64,000 nt of DNA from Chrysoperla carnea (GCF_905475395.1 NC_058338.1:49449935-49513934); one strand, 5' to 3'; positions 1-13,520 are shown, counted from the first letter of the stretch. Notes: generated by a model not told the origin, from the sequence alone. Made by a program: numbers and translations.

Positions 1-1109
1 CGACATCTATTTTTTATGTTATGACATAATAAATATTGTGGTCAAGCCAAACGTATGTACGCATATATTGGGTTGACTACTGAATCAAAAGTATGACTAT
101 TTTAAACTAATATTACAACTAATTCATACAGTAAAAACTAAAAGTAGCTACAAAATTAAATTTTTTAAGGAATCAAAACTGTATTTGACTTCTAAAACTA
201 ATACTTTAAATTTTCAGAAAAATATCTTGTAAATAAATAAATTAAGCGTTACATTTACGTACCAAGGTACGAAAGGGATATAATTTCGACCAGATCTTTG
301 AACCGTGTATTTACTTTATTTCACAATGAGTCTTAATGTCAACTTCAACAAGATGATGGGCATTTAGTATCCCTATTTATCCATTCTGTTAAGCGCTAAA
401 TATTAAATTACACAATAGTTTATTATATTTTTTTAATAAACAAAAAAAGTAATAATAAACCAAAGTAAAGGTTTTATGTAAATATATTATTTACAACATT
501 CATTCATCTGCAATACCTTTCAACATTATTTTTAATAATACTTCTGATTTATAAGGTGATTTAAAGAGTGTGCCTCGATTGTTTAGGATCGTTTTCAGAA
601 AATGTAAATAAAATAAAATATACAAAGATAACGGTATTATACCGGCTGTCTCCTTCGAATGGTAAAAAATGGCTTATCTGAAATTATTGGAGTTCAAGAG
701 GATTGAATGTGAATTTTTTGCGCTCGAAAAATTCAATCCATTCTTACAGAAATTAAGTATGTCATAATTTTTGTAGACATATTCTCTAGATAGTAAACGT
801 AGTCTCAACAACACAGAGAAACGCCGTTTTTCGAAGATTTCGAAGACAGGGCGGAAAATGTTTATTCGTAAAGGTCGTAAAAATATACCCACTTCCCACT
901 ATCCTTCGCAAGTTATTGAGGTTTGATTCCGTTTAAATCCTTAAAGAACCCTTATGAAAGGTGTGCTTGATTGAAAAATTTCACGAACCACCTTACTAGA
1001 GGGACAAAGATTTTCTGCTGCTAAACTTAAAATGTTGAAAAATAAAGATACCTTGTAAAATGAACCATCCTTAAAATTTAAATAATCAAGTTGTTACAAG
1101 TGCCCGACA
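1..1109. other. AT-rich intergenic stretch, no gene seen
   Basis: Both strands were read and only short open frames of low-complexity composition were found, with no recognisable domain, no splice-site context and no repeat shared with the rest of the window. Confidence 0.6.
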
Positions 1110-1175
1110 AACTTTTCCGGTGCGGAACCTTAAACTCGCAGTTGAAACAGATCTAAGAACATTCTCCATTTTTAA
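1110..1175 (+). repeat. Fragment of dispersed repeat E
   Basis: This stretch contains CTTAAACTCGCAGTTGAAAC followed by ATCTAAGAACATTCTCCAT. The same arrangement recurs at about 20776-20826 (CCTAAACTCGCATTTGAAAT, then ATCTAAGAACACTCTCCAT). The two are clearly related by eye over about 50 bases with scattered substitutions, so this is a decayed fragment of the same dispersed family. Confidence 0.6.
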
Positions 1176-3868
1176 AACACTTCTGAAATGAAGTCCGTGG
1201 ATCATGGCTTGACCACCAGTGTTATTGGCGGGAATGTAAAGGGCAACATAAATGATAAAGGAAAAATTCAATGAAATCTATCCTATTCCTGCGTGTGCTG
1301 CTGTGTACTAAATTCATCAACAAATTTCAAAAAGAAGTAGAAACCATTATAAATAGAAGGATTTGTTTTTGTATTCGCTTGGTGTATAGTCAAAATAAGC
1401 GCGTCCTTGCAAAAATATACCGGATGATCCAGTTACTAATACTAATGAAAAGTCTTGCCGTGAAAGATACATCGCTCATTTTTGTCAAAAAAATCTATAT
1501 AATTAGAACTATACGCATGCAGAATTTAGGTCCTATCGGATTAACAGCAGAATTTTGAAAATGAATGATTTTATAGATTTTGAAGTGCTCTATTCGAGAA
1601 TTTACACTTTTCTACCTCGTATCTTTGGCTCTTGGGCCATTATATTGAAAAAATGCATCCAAAATGAGTTAGCAGAAAAGCAGTACAATATCTTCACCCC
1701 GAGGCATTTTACGATAAAAATATCCTAATAAAAATTAAACTGAAGAAAATTTTTCTACAATTTATGTATTTACCATTTTTTTCATAAATTCAATAGTTTC
1801 GGCGTACGAGCACTGCATAGTGTGGTGCTGTGGTTATGCTGGCTATGCTGTGTTTAAATAAGCCAACCTCTCTCTTTACCAATTTTTTGTTATAGTAAAT
1901 TCGTGAATTTCGATTCAGCGGCAATACACGAAAATACTTTTAATAATTATACCGCAGTTCATGCTGTACACTTTTCTGTCACCAGTGACAGGAGTGATAG
2001 TCGACGTATTTCAAAAGAGGTATTCAATTTATCTAAACGAGTAGAGGTAAAGATGATGTATAAGTAGGCACTTTGAAATAAATATTATCTCCATCACAAC
2101 GAAACAATAAAGACAATAAAACTGACGACTCACTTTACTTTTATGACGAGAGTCAAGTATTTAAAACAACAAGAAAACCTGAAGAATAATTGAAATTGAA
2201 TAAATACAAAATTTACTCATTTAAATTTAATTAATTTTATATATAAATAAACTCTTCACTCATATAGACTAAGAGACAATACCAAAAAAAAAATTATGTA
2301 GACATAGTCTGTAAAGGAATTAAAAGCTTTAAATAAAGTAAACTAACACAGGGGCTAGTACCAGTTTAAAAAGTCAGATATGACTAATTGGGGTGTTGCA
2401 CAAATGGTTCAGTGCACTTACGTAAATCTTAGAGAGGTTTTAGAAAGCCATTGCCAAGATTGCGGAAAATGGGTTAATTTTCCGATTACGAAAAATCAGA
2501 TTTAAGGACTCCAAATAACCCCCTATTGAATGAATGTATAAAAAAATTAGTATCAAAACTTTTGGGTTAGTCCGTAAGTGCATTGATCTAAAAATTCAAT
2601 TCAAAGTTGTGCAAATTTACGAAAAAACCAAAAACAATACAATAAATTTAATATAAAAATATGTTCATTAAGCAGGAGAGGTTGTCTTTTATAAAATCAA
2701 AAACACTCTGTCAATTTAGATTGTGGCTACCCCACTTAAACTATCCCAATAATGTGTATTTTTGTACATATTTAAAAAACCATAATACAGAGTGAATTAC
2801 CTAATTTTATTGTAAATTATCTGTAGCAATTTTTAATTACCTTTATGAAAATTTCATTTCTAAACGGTTAAGATTTCTAATCATTAGCAGCTTTGACTCA
2901 AGACTCAACAAATTTCATCGGACTAAAAATGACCTCGAAATTTTGGTCGTCCTATTCACGGACCCACTGACGTTTTTGATAAAGACGGAACTTCTATCAG
3001 TTCCTAGCATACAAAACCACTTTATAATGTGTATATATCGATGTTAAATTGAAATTTTCTCTGTAAAATGTACCTAAAGTAATACGCATTTTGTATAAAA
3101 CGAATGCCAATTCTGCAAAACAAGAAAAATAAACGTATGAAGATGTTGTTATAATACTACTTGAAATTCTTGTTTAGTGCATGCATATAATACAAATACG
3201 TGTAGATTGAAGTAATAGCTAGAGCAACAAACCATGTTTTACGATGGTAGATGCATGAATTGTTTAACTTGTATCGTGAATGAAAACAGAAAATGGCAAG
3301 ATGCCAAATAACTACTTGCATTCACTGTATTTGAATTCTATTGTTAATGTTGATAACTTATTGTTTAATAATTAATAAACCTTGAAGTCTTCAATTAATT
3401 TAAGTTGGATTTAAGGGATTCATCGTATTTTGGTTTTAGTTTATATTGGGACACGGAAGATTCCTTTATGCCCCTCTGATTGGGATATCAACACTGTCAG
3501 TTTTTCGGTTTCAACACTGTTTGTTTTCAAAAATTGTAAATTAGTTGTTCAATTCTTTTTGTAAATAATGAATGGATTAATTGCGACAATGTAAAAGAAG
3601 CTGATATTGCAGAAGACGACATTATTGAAGATAAAGATGATAATATCGATATCACGTTGGATATCGATTTTATAACATTATTGAAGAAATGTAATAACAC
3701 CATTCTTCCAACTTTTTGTAATTATCGTATATCCCGAAATAAACGTAAAATACTTTTTTTCATTGATTAAAACAATAATTTTTATAATGAAATGCGAACA
3801 AGAGATGCAATGCAAAAAAAGTCAGGTTTAAAAGGCTATATCACGTTAAATTTTTAATCAAAAAACAA
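1176..3868. other. AT-rich stretch without a supported gene
   Basis: No convincing exon or complete mobile element was seen. A pair of 10-base inverted motifs (TGCACTTACG near 2414 and CGTAAGTGCA near 2572) could mark a small decayed element. An acidic open frame at 3540-3770 without a start codon is treated as a finding. Confidence 0.5.
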
Positions 3869-4420
3869 GTAAAAACAAACAATTGACTGAGTTAATTATT
3901 GAAATACCATGCATAGTCAGTGTTGATTTTTTTATCACATTACACATACATACATGTGACACATACATAACTGATAATCAAGTATAGTACATATTATAAA
4001 ATTTCCGTCTAATTGGCGCCCTCACGGGTAAACAGTGATGTTTACGAAAAAATGTTTCAAACAAAAGTTAACTTTTTGATAAGGAACATTTTTTACATTT
4101 AAACTTTTGTTCTATCTCTAACGGTTTACAAAATGGGTCCTACGGACCCAAGACCCAATTGACCTATGATGCTCATTTACGAACTTGACCTCACTTTTTA
4201 CGTCCTGAGTACGCTGTAAAAATTTCAGCTTGATATCTTTTTTCGTTTTTGAGTTATCGTGTCCACAGGCGGATGGACGGACAACCGGAAATGGACTTAT
4301 TAGGTGATTTTATGAACACCTGTGACAAAATTTTTTTCCTAGCATCATTATTTTTTAGCGTTACAAACTTGGGACTAAACTTAATATACTTTGTATATTT
4401 CATATATACGTGGTATAATA
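3869..4420 (+). repeat. Dispersed repeat A, copy 1
   Basis: This is a near full-length copy of the commonest repeat in the window. Landmarks in order are ACAAACAATTGACTGAGTTA at the 5' end, ATACCATGCATAG about 35 bases in, GGGTAAACAGTGATGTTTAC, AACGGTTTACAAAATGGGTC, GAGTTATCGTG, CAACCGGAAATGGACTTATT and the terminal TACGTGGTATAA. Open frames on both strands within it are by-products and share no conservation pattern with the other copies. Copies 2, 3 and 6 show the same landmark order. It carries no transposase and is probably a non-autonomous element; its class is unresolved. Confidence 0.9.
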
Positions 4421-7400
4421 TGCTTTTGAGCATGTCATTTAAAAGAAAATTTAATATACCTTCTTTTGTCTGAAGCAATGCTTACACCAATCTCTGCTTG
4501 AAAAAAAGATACAGGCGAAAGAGCAAAAAAAAGGCGAATAATCGAATATTTTCAAGTATACCAAGGTCTGGTACCAAATAAAGTGGCATAATGTGTATAT
4601 TAAAAAACAGTTATAGACAAAAATTTTATAAAGGAATAAATTAACTTTTAAGTTTCTAATAAAGTTTGTGCTCTAAGAAAGTAAAAAAGAATTTAAGGGC
4701 CAATTCTTGAGTCAACAATTTAATGAAAAGTTCATACGACCGTCTACGCCACCATTTTAAAAAAAATGGCTTTCGAAAAAAACCTTCAAGCCTGTAAAAT
4801 GGTTCTATACCAAAATATGAATAAGTGACAACGCAAGTATATTATTATAAAATCATTTTTTACTTAATAACATACCATCATGTATATTGAAAAACGAAAC
4901 ATTCGCAGCCTTCTTGCAGTTTTTTCATAATTATGCTCTTTAGAGAGAAAAAAAATTTAAGAGCATATTCTTGAGCATTTGGCTAAGGAAACACCCTGTA
5001 AAGTGTAATAGCTGATCGATACATAAGCCGCAATCAAAGCTGAATTGTATTTCAGAACACACGCTGTATCTATCTAATCATACACGAAATTTCTCATTAG
5101 AAGTAGATATTTGGAGAAAAAAAAATGAAGAATTACTAATACTGTTTGCTGGGTACGGAACATTACATAGAAATTATAATAATGCTATCTCATGTGAAAT
5201 TTATCTACTAATTTTAAAACAAAACTTTAAAAGTTTTAAAATAATATCATTAAACTTAAAATTAATAGATAAGAATTTAAATTCATTTCTTTGGTAAGTT
5301 AAATGTGTAAAACACAGAACAAAGACAAACTAATTTCATAATAGTTCAAATCATTTAACATTTTCAAAGCATAGCATAGGCGCTGCGGGAACATCGTACA
5401 CAAGACGCATTTATAGTATACAGGGTGCTCACGGTGACCGCCCACTAGAAATTTCTGGAGAACCGGACATAATAGAAATCTGAAAATTATTATTCCAACA
5501 TAACTGCTTGGGATAAATCCGCCTAGCTTGAAATTGGAACTAGGACAGGGCGTTGCATTTATACTTAAAAGTGTTTTAACAAATAGTGTTTTTGCATCAT
5601 GAAGCTCTCACGAGAACGAATACTTAAAATAACTGAAAAAGGGATACAAGTTATATCAATTTCAAATGTGTTTCTAAACTATTTGAATTTACTCCTCTAA
5701 TAATTAATATCAGACAAAGCAATAGCGAAACGTGGCCGGATTTAGGTAGTATGTTAATAATTTCAATTTTCAATTTATTTTTAATAATTCTTACTATAAT
5801 TAATTAAAAAATTTAAAAAAAGTACAGTTAGTCTAAAGTTGTAAGTTTTCACTTCTGTCGACATTCCCCAAGACTGCTTTTTTTTAATGTTAAATTGCAT
5901 GTTCTACACATAATCAATTCATTTTCAGACATTTACTCTTCGACCTCGAATTTGTATAAAATTTAGTTACAGAAATTTGATTCTATGAACATTAGAACAA
6001 AATTTATTTGGATGATAATTTCATGCTTACTGTTACTATTTTAAGAAAATGATTATTTGTGATTATTTGTCACTTTAACAATTTCATTTTCACATTAGTC
6101 AAATTGTCTGTGAAGTGCATCATTACTCAACTTCCATTGTCAGTTTTATTTGATTTAATAGAAACACATATTTTAAATACACTATATCAAACTAGCTGAT
6201 TCGGACAATTTCACCCAGGATCCAGTGAAAATTCTCTCTGTGACGTATAACCAAAAGATCAAGCTTAATATAATTTATTATTATATCCTTTTTAGTTGGA
6301 GTGGTCAGCTTCTCGGTATTAAGGGAATGCAAAAATGAACCGAAAGCAATCAAGAAAACAAAATGTAATCAAATTAAGAACTTTTAAATACACTCCGCAA
6401 CAAATAAAAAACGCGACAATTTTTATTTCCTTAAAAATACATAATATTTTAAAAAATACACGCCGAGTGTCAGGGCCATCATTGGATAAAATACTTTCCA
6501 AAAAACGCCTTTATCAAGGGGTGTCGTCGTATTTTAATTTCATATTAAACTTTAAATGGCATATGCATTTTGGGCTCTGCTCGTCAAATATACGCATTCT
6601 CAAAACTTTCAGCTAGTTTTTATTTACTGCTAAATAAAATGGTAAAGCTTTTAGTATAACATTCACTGTAAAAACACTTATGGAAGTGTTGAATGTAATG
6701 CCTAATATGTACGTTTCACTAGAATCAGCAACACTGACTAGAATCAGCAACACTGGAACGGAATAGAAATTACCGAACAAAGTTTTTTTTAGTTCTTTTT
6801 TTTACAACAATAGGAATATAGAGAAATTGACTTCTGAATAAATAAATAAATTTAACTTTTTTTTATACATTAAATTTTTTTCCGTCTTTACATTTTTCAA
6901 TAAGAGTCAATTTATCATTCACAAATAATTTAACATTTTAGATTCGTGTTTTAAATTTTTTGATTTTGTGTTTTACACAATGTTCTATTCGAAAATATTA
7001 TCGAAAATACAGTCAAATTTGTTTATTGTGATGTATGCGACTAACCCTGCTTAGTTATTTTTACAAAAACTATGATAAATGAAATTTTCCAATCCTTAAA
7101 GTTTTTCACCTCTAAGTCTTCTAGTACACTTCCGATTTTGATCAAATTTTTAAGGTGATTGTTTTCGTACAGTATTGTAACAAAGTTTTGGTTTATTGCA
7201 CGGTACATAAATATAAACCAAATACATGCTTTGTAGTCAAATATAATTTATTATTTTTAGCTTTACAATACCACGCAACTACAAAAATATATAATATATT
7301 GTGTGCAAGTGCTGCTTATAAATTGATTTGATAATACATATATCGCTCTTTAATCATCAATACTCTAACTATAGTCGTCTCTGTTTATCAAAATGATGGA

Positions 7401-8689
7401 TCTTCGATGAACTCATAATTGAATTATTATTTTGTTGTTATATCATCGGCAACTTTATATTTTTATGGTATTATTATAAACTACAAGATTGTCTAAATAT
7501 TTTAGTTTTTTATCACACTCTCTAGATTTTTTGATATAGAAATATCCAATTGAAAAGGATAACTTATATGATTTATCATTTTTTCAGCCAACTTAAATCG
7601 ATAAAATAATAATAAAAAGCCAGATGAACTAGGAATTTTTTGTGATTTTTGGAAACTTTGTAAATAAAAAAATATATTTATAAAGTTTTATTGAAATCCC
7701 TAGTATTATTCAATCCTTGCATATCTTCTTAAATGGATTTTTTTTCTGCAAATTTTGTACCAAAAGCCACTTGTCATGTTAGTATTATAATCATTCAGAA
7801 TGGGTAATAACTTTTGGCCCACCTGTATTATTGATAACCTTAAATCAACAAAATCAGTTTATGGAACGAAAAATTTTATGTCTATTTGAAAAAATATTTG
7901 TGTTGTCGAAAAGGTATAAAAATTTTGATGTATGTTCAAAGAAAATTATCTTTATAAAGAAAAATAACACTTTGTTATTGATATAATTTAGTTCAAATAT
8001 TTTTATTTCCTATGGAAAATTTATTTTATGTTACCGAATTGGATTTACATGTTATCAGAAACAAATCTAATAACAATATTTTCACAATATTATTGATTTG
8101 ATCACAATGAAAACTGTTTCTGAACTTGAGGGCAAAAAATAATTGAATTTTAATTTGGTATTTTTTATTCGTTTTTATTCAATTTCCCAAATAATAAAAG
8201 TAATTGAGTAAAAATCATATTTATAACAAATTATTATTTTTATATTTGGTTTATTATTATTATTCTGTTTTATATATATATATTTTGTAATTTAGGATAA
8301 TATTAGTAGATAATATGTAACCTACCAGAAATACATAATAGTACAAACTCTTTTTTGCAAAAATTGAAATTCTAAGTACGCGATCACCCAAGGTACAAAG
8401 GGATCGAATTATACAATCACTGTTATAGCTTAGAAATAATTGAAGACATTTGACAAAAACTCTCGAAATTTTAGAATGTCTATTTTGAAAAGAATGTTTT
8501 TATTAAACATCAAATTTAAATTTAATGTAAACGATTTGAGTCACGTTTATGATTTGCTTACATTATTTTTGAGAGGGCTGAGAGGCTAGACCAAAAAAAT
8601 TGTTTTTGTACTTAACAATTTTTTGTGTAGCAAATATATGTTATCTATCGAAACAAAATATAGTATAACACAAAAATGATATCTATATA
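4421..8689. other. AT-rich stretch without a supported gene
   Basis: No exon-like region was seen. A motif TATACAGGGTGCTCACGG at about 5417 looks like the end of a Tc1/mariner-type element, but no matching opposite end was found. The open frames around 6320-6616 on both strands are AT-rich and unrecognised. Confidence 0.5.
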
Positions 8690-8747
8690 ATAATAATTAA
8701 AACTGTACAATTAATTGATTCTGATCTTTGGTAACTTCTGTTTGTTG
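8690..8747 (+). repeat. Repeat D, core of copy 1
   Basis: The core TAATAATAATTAAAACTGTA, then CAATTAATT and GATCTTTGGTAACTTCTG, matches the reverse complement of about 24391-24470 with a small length difference. Two copies in opposite orientation about 15.7 kb apart indicate a dispersed repeat whose boundaries cannot be fixed from two copies. Confidence 0.55.
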
Positions 8748-9084
8748 TTCATAGTTTTATATAAAACTTTAAAAACATGATCATATAATTAATTTCTTTA
8801 TATTTTTATACTAATAATTAATAGGAAAATGTCTATTTTCATTACTTGATAAAACTTGACAAAAAATTATTTAATACAATTTTACTACCATTCCTTCATT
8901 GTGCTAATTATTCAATAAAACAAAATTTATATAGTAAGAAACATAGTTCCTACCGGGTGTCTCACGATACCTGTCGTCCTTTTTTATTTTATTGACACTT
9001 CCAGGTCTAATTATTAATCTCCTGAATACTATTTTGACTTTTCATGGTCTTTTCATTGTATCTCATAGATAACGATATTTATTA

Positions 9085-9191
9085 ACTTCCAGAGGAAGTT
9101 AATGTAATGGTGATGATTTTGAAAATCTCCAGTTTTACATATTTACGCGGTTTCAAGGCCGCAATATCCGAATCAAACCTTTTCAATGTGA

Positions 9192-9255
<64 letters not shown>

Positions 9256-9440
9256 CGTATATGCGTATGTTCGTTCGGATTCTTTTGCCTCGATTATCTC
9301 GCGAACCAGTTATTCGACGCGTAATCGCGTATTTAAGAACTGAAAGAAAATCAGCAGAATTAATTGACCTGAAAAATTACTCACAAAAATAGTTCAAAAT
9401 ATCAAAAATAAATATCAAAAATAAGTGAATGACATCAGTG
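9085..9440 (+). repeat. Decayed repeat with an internal TG microsatellite
   Basis: A moderately GC-richer block surrounds a long (TG)n run and is followed by CGGATTCTTTTGCCTCGATT and ATCTCGCGAACCAG. The composition differs from its AT-rich surroundings. Its general appearance is that of an arthropod dispersed repeat, but there is no second copy in this window, so the assignment is an inference. Confidence 0.35.
9196..9248 (+). repeat. (TG)n microsatellite
   Basis: There are about 26 uninterrupted TG units, followed by a degraded tail of alternating TATG, TACG and TATGCG steps. It gives rise to artificial poly-Val/Cys open frames that should be ignored. Confidence 0.98.
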
Positions 9441-10915
9441 GCGGCTCTAATTGTGTAACAATTCGCAAGTTTTACTCATTAATGCAAAAACTTCTGAGTT
9501 CAACGATTCTATTGTAAAATTATAAATTGCGTATTGCTTACGGGTATCATTGCAGTTCAAAAGTTCAGCCAGATTGTTTTCCGTGTGGAATAGTAACCAA
9601 AGAGAGCAGTCCTGAATGGATACAGAACAGGACATCTAAGTATAAAGTTCTCTAAAGGTTTTTTGCTCTTTCAAATTGCATAATGTGCATACCTCGCCTG
9701 TCGTTTCACTTGTATATTATTCCTTTAATAATTATTCGTATTCTTGAATGATGCATAAGCCTTAATTGGGCTATCAGGCGGGTCACATCCAGAGCGATAT
9801 TATTACGGAAGTATTGCTTGTTTTTATCTGCGGGAAACTATTTATACAAAATGTTAAAAGTGGAATGAGCGAGTAGATGATTTGAATAGCGGTGATGTTA
9901 AGTTTGACTTGCGATGATGTTAAGTTCAAACTACCAATACCGTTTGAATTTCGATCCGGTGTGAAGGGAAGATTTATATAACGAAATATACTGGTAAAGT
10001 TGGTAAGTCTACCGAAAAAGTTTTGAATTAAGTTCCGTTATTATTATTATCAATAAATTATCATAAAAATTCAACTTAGCCAAGTTTGACTGTAGTTGTA
10101 TTGTTATATACAGCAACTTTACGGATCAGATCGATGCGACAGATACGATAGACTTGGAAACATACGTTATATTCTCTAACGTAATGCATTTCGAACTGAA
10201 TTGAATTGAATGAAGTTAAAAGTTTATACATTATTAGCCTTATAAATTTAACTCAATATTATATTCCAATGTGAATACATATTTTACAAGCCAATTTAAA
10301 TCAACTTGATAGTTATCAAGTTATTAAGGGTCATTTTGTATAAATCCCCGTGGGGACATTTACAATAATGAATAGAACATTTAATGGTAGGTAGTTAACA
10401 TCAAAAATGTCTATATTAGTTGGTTCTTTTCAAAAATTTACTCTTTCAACCCTAAATTCTTATCTACCAATTCTCATAATAGCAATTCAGTAAATTGATG
10501 TTTTTTAACAAGCTCATTAGAATATAAATTTTGTACAAAATAAACCAATGATAATAACAACTGAAAGAGTTATTTCTTTAATACCATGCATGAGTTTTGA
10601 TATCAATTTTTAATCTTTTTATAATTAATAATAGTTTAATAACTTTAAATTAAGATAAATTACAGAAAATATCCTAATTATAATTTGATACAAAAAATAA
10701 TTTTAAATAAAAGATTGCCAGCTAACTCTTAATTTTTGATTGACTCTTAATTTCCAATTCTCGCGTTCCATTCCAATTGTACCAGTCGGTTGAAAAAATA
10801 AGTTAGTAAATCAAGATATTTGAATTTGATTTCCTCCAAAATATTTAAGATAGTAACGGAAAATATCTTCAAATTTGTTCGACTTTATTTTAAAAAGAAT
10901 AAAGTTCTGATTCTA

Positions 10916-11342
10916 GTTTCATGTGCCTAGAATTAATACTGTTCTAAGTATCTGTCAAATTTTGATGTCAGTCAATCAGCTTCGCCCAGGTGACGAGTGC
11001 TTGGCCAATGGGCATGATCCTTATATAATGATCATGCTCGAATATTTCATCACCGGATTTTGACGTTTAGGTGACATTAAAATACTCAAGTATCATTAAT
11101 CAAGCACTAATCACAGCGTCGAAGTTGATTGGCTGCCGCGACAACTTGACAGATACTTAGAAAGTATATAATTTATACTGCTTGACTAATGATACTTCAG
11201 TATTTTAATGTCACCTAAACGTCAAAATCCGGTGATAAAATATTCGAGCATGATCATTATATAAGGATCATGCCCATTGGCCAAGCACTCGTCACCTGGG
11301 CGAAGCTGACTGACTGCCATCAAAATTAAAGGCACATGGAAC
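10916..11342. mobile_element. Fold-back element (MITE) with TA flanks
   Basis: The element begins GTTTCATGTGCCT and ends AGGCACATGGAAC, which are inverted repeats with one mismatch, and is flanked on both sides by TA. Long arms at about 10958-11106 and 11179-11327 are near-perfect inverted complements over roughly 149 bases around a 73-base loop. The left arm carries an extra 25-base segment after the terminal 13 bases. A 17-base motif, TTCTAAGTATCTGTCAA (10942-10958), is also found inverted in the loop at 11147-11163. It encodes no protein. The TA flanks suggest a Tc1/mariner-type non-autonomous element, but the class is inferred. Confidence 0.85.
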
Positions 11343-11344
11343 TA

Positions 11345-12544
11345 TCAATTTGCAGTCCGACAACAAATTAACAACGAGTAACATATACAATGACCTATGC
11401 ATGCAGCTGGAATCGGTTTCAAAGCGTAAATTACTAAAATGAAAATTATTGATTGAATATTGTTAATTTTTTTTGTTTGCAAAAGAAAACTTTTTGATTT
11501 TTAGTGATTTTAGAAGTTTTTAACGTTTTTAGTTAAAATTATACATACTCTTATTTTTTTATTTAAAAAAACGTTTTATCTTTAAATTTGGTTATCTTCA
11601 CCTCTTAGGGCTTCAATTTTATCTTTAAATTTAAATGAGGCCACTCAGAAAGTCCTGGGCTCAGTTAGCCGAGTTATATATACACTTCGTCCGTATATTA
11701 CATGTGAGACTGTGAATTTATGAGTCTTATAAAATTTTTAAAAATAAGATAAGACAAGGTAATTTTTGAAATTTCTCCAAATTACATCTGCTAAATTGTA
11801 AAAAAAATATTCATCAATTTACAACTTCTAAATAATGAAAATCTGACTGACAACTTTGTTTCGATATCCTCAATTTATCCTGAAAATTACTCCTTTATAA
11901 ACCATAATCAACTCTCCTCATAATCATTAAAAATAAATTTCCTTCATAAGTTTTAGCGATACATTTTGTACCGATATTTCAGAGTAAAAGAACTTGCGTT
12001 AACTGCACTTTGAACAAGAGCTTTCACCAGTGATTGCAAAATTATCCGTTAAGAAAATCAATGTTTGACAACAAAAAATTTTCAATTCATGCTCTCAATA
12101 GAAAAAAAGGGTTTATTCCACAAAGTACAAAGTGATTTTTTGATGTAAAATTAATATAATTTCAGTGAATTCTTAATAGGTACCATGTATATTCTTCACT
12201 GAATTACTCTACACGACCAATATTTCGTAAAAACAATTCTTAGAAAAAAATTTAATCCAGTTTTTCTATGAAAAATTATTGTATGTGTACATCTCTCAAA
12301 CGTACTTCAATGAATCACTCCACACGACCAATCGTTCGTAAAACCAATTTTTATAAAAATATCGTTCACTTTTTATATGTAAATGCATCAAAATATTGAA
12401 ATTAACCATACCACGGTCTGTTTGGAAAATAAAATCATTTTCAATATGATATTCAATTTTATTGAGATTAATAGAGTACTTTTACTACATTATTCAAATA
12501 TTTATTTCAATTTTTAGGAAAAATTAATTAGATCCTAAAAATAA
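11345..12544. other. AT-rich stretch without a supported gene
   Basis: No domain, splice context or shared repeat was recognised here. Two similar short phrases (CACACGACCAATCGTTCGTA and CTACACGACCAATATTTCGT, about 100 bases apart near 12210 and 12310) suggest a small diverged tandem duplication. Confidence 0.45.
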
Positions 12545-13112
12545 TAAGAGGGAAAGGTGTAGTACCTTGAATCAAAATTTTAATTTATATATTGTTTAAT
12601 GCCATTTATAAAATATCACAATGAAAATTGTCTGTGTTTATTAACCGGTTTCAAAGAAAAAAGAAGGAGGTTATCAATTCGACTGTATTTTTTTTTATGT
12701 GTGTTACCTCAGAACTTTCGACTGGGTGAACCGATTTTGATGATTCTTTATCTATTTCAAAGCTGGTGTTTCCCGTGTGTTCCCATTTCATTTTGGTCTA
12801 GTTCTGACTACTGTTTCCATGGGAAACCCATAAAAGTCTAAAATTTGCATTAAGTATGCACGACAAGAGGACGGATAACTCAATATCACGCCAACAAATT
12901 TCGATGATTCTTTTTTTATTAACAAATTAGTTGTACTTCAGATTCACTAAAAATCACGGAACAAAAAAAACTTTAAAACAAAAAGAAAACCGACTTCAAA
13001 AGAAAACTTTTTCCAAAACAAATTAATATACACTAAAAAGTAAAAAAATAACAATAATATAATGTAGTTAAAATTATTGTTATTTTTGGAGTCGGTGTGT
13101 TTTCGTTAAAAG
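12545..13112 (+). repeat. Dispersed repeat F
   Basis: The block opens with GGTGTAGTACCTTGAATCAA, which recurs in related form at 31503 (GATGTAGTACCTAGAATCAA). It continues with ACCGGTTTCAAAG, GTTATCAATTCGACTGTATT and GGGTGAACCGATTTTGATGA, phrases of a kind widespread in insect dispersed repeats. Near its end is a palindromic stretch around ATAACAATAATATAATG and a poly-T run at 13113-13129. The 80-residue open frame starting at 12599 is translation of the repeat and is not a gene. Confidence 0.6.
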
Positions 13113-13379
13113 TTTTTTTTTTTTTTTTTAGATCTACCATGCTTGAGCATGACAACAATGTTTTATTTAAAGCCTAAAAAATTTTTTATACCTAGACTTT
13201 TACACAAAGAATATGTGGTTAAAAGTTCAGCCAGTGTTGGAATCGATATGTAATATACATTGCTCTTATGGAGAAATCTCAAAAAACAACATACTTTGAA
13301 AGTATTTGATAATTTTTGCTTGGAAAGAATATAAACAATGAATATAAAAAAGTGTCTCCATTCATATATAAAGAATATG

Positions 13380-13520
13380 CGAGCAGGGTAGATTTAGCGT
13401 TGAAATTACTTTTATCTTATTTTCATTTTTGATGATGAATTTTACTACAAGTTCATGAAATGAAGACGAAAAATAAGAATAAAATATTTTGAAAATAATG
13501 CGAGATATAGAAAAATTTTA
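13380..13520 (+). repeat. Decayed fragment of repeat B
   Basis: It shares ordered phrases with the better copies at 22.9 and 29.4 kb: a degenerate GCGAGCA start, TGATGATGAATTTTACTA, TTCATGAAATGAAGACG and AAAAATAAGAATAAAAT. The 3' half has diverged beyond recognition. Confidence 0.5.

Noticed and set aside
5417..5440. TATACAGGGTGCTC as one end of a mariner-type element.
   Set aside because: No inverted partner was found within reach, so an element cannot be defined.
9201..9343. Repetitive Cys/Val open frames over the TG run.
   Set aside because: These are translations of a dinucleotide microsatellite.
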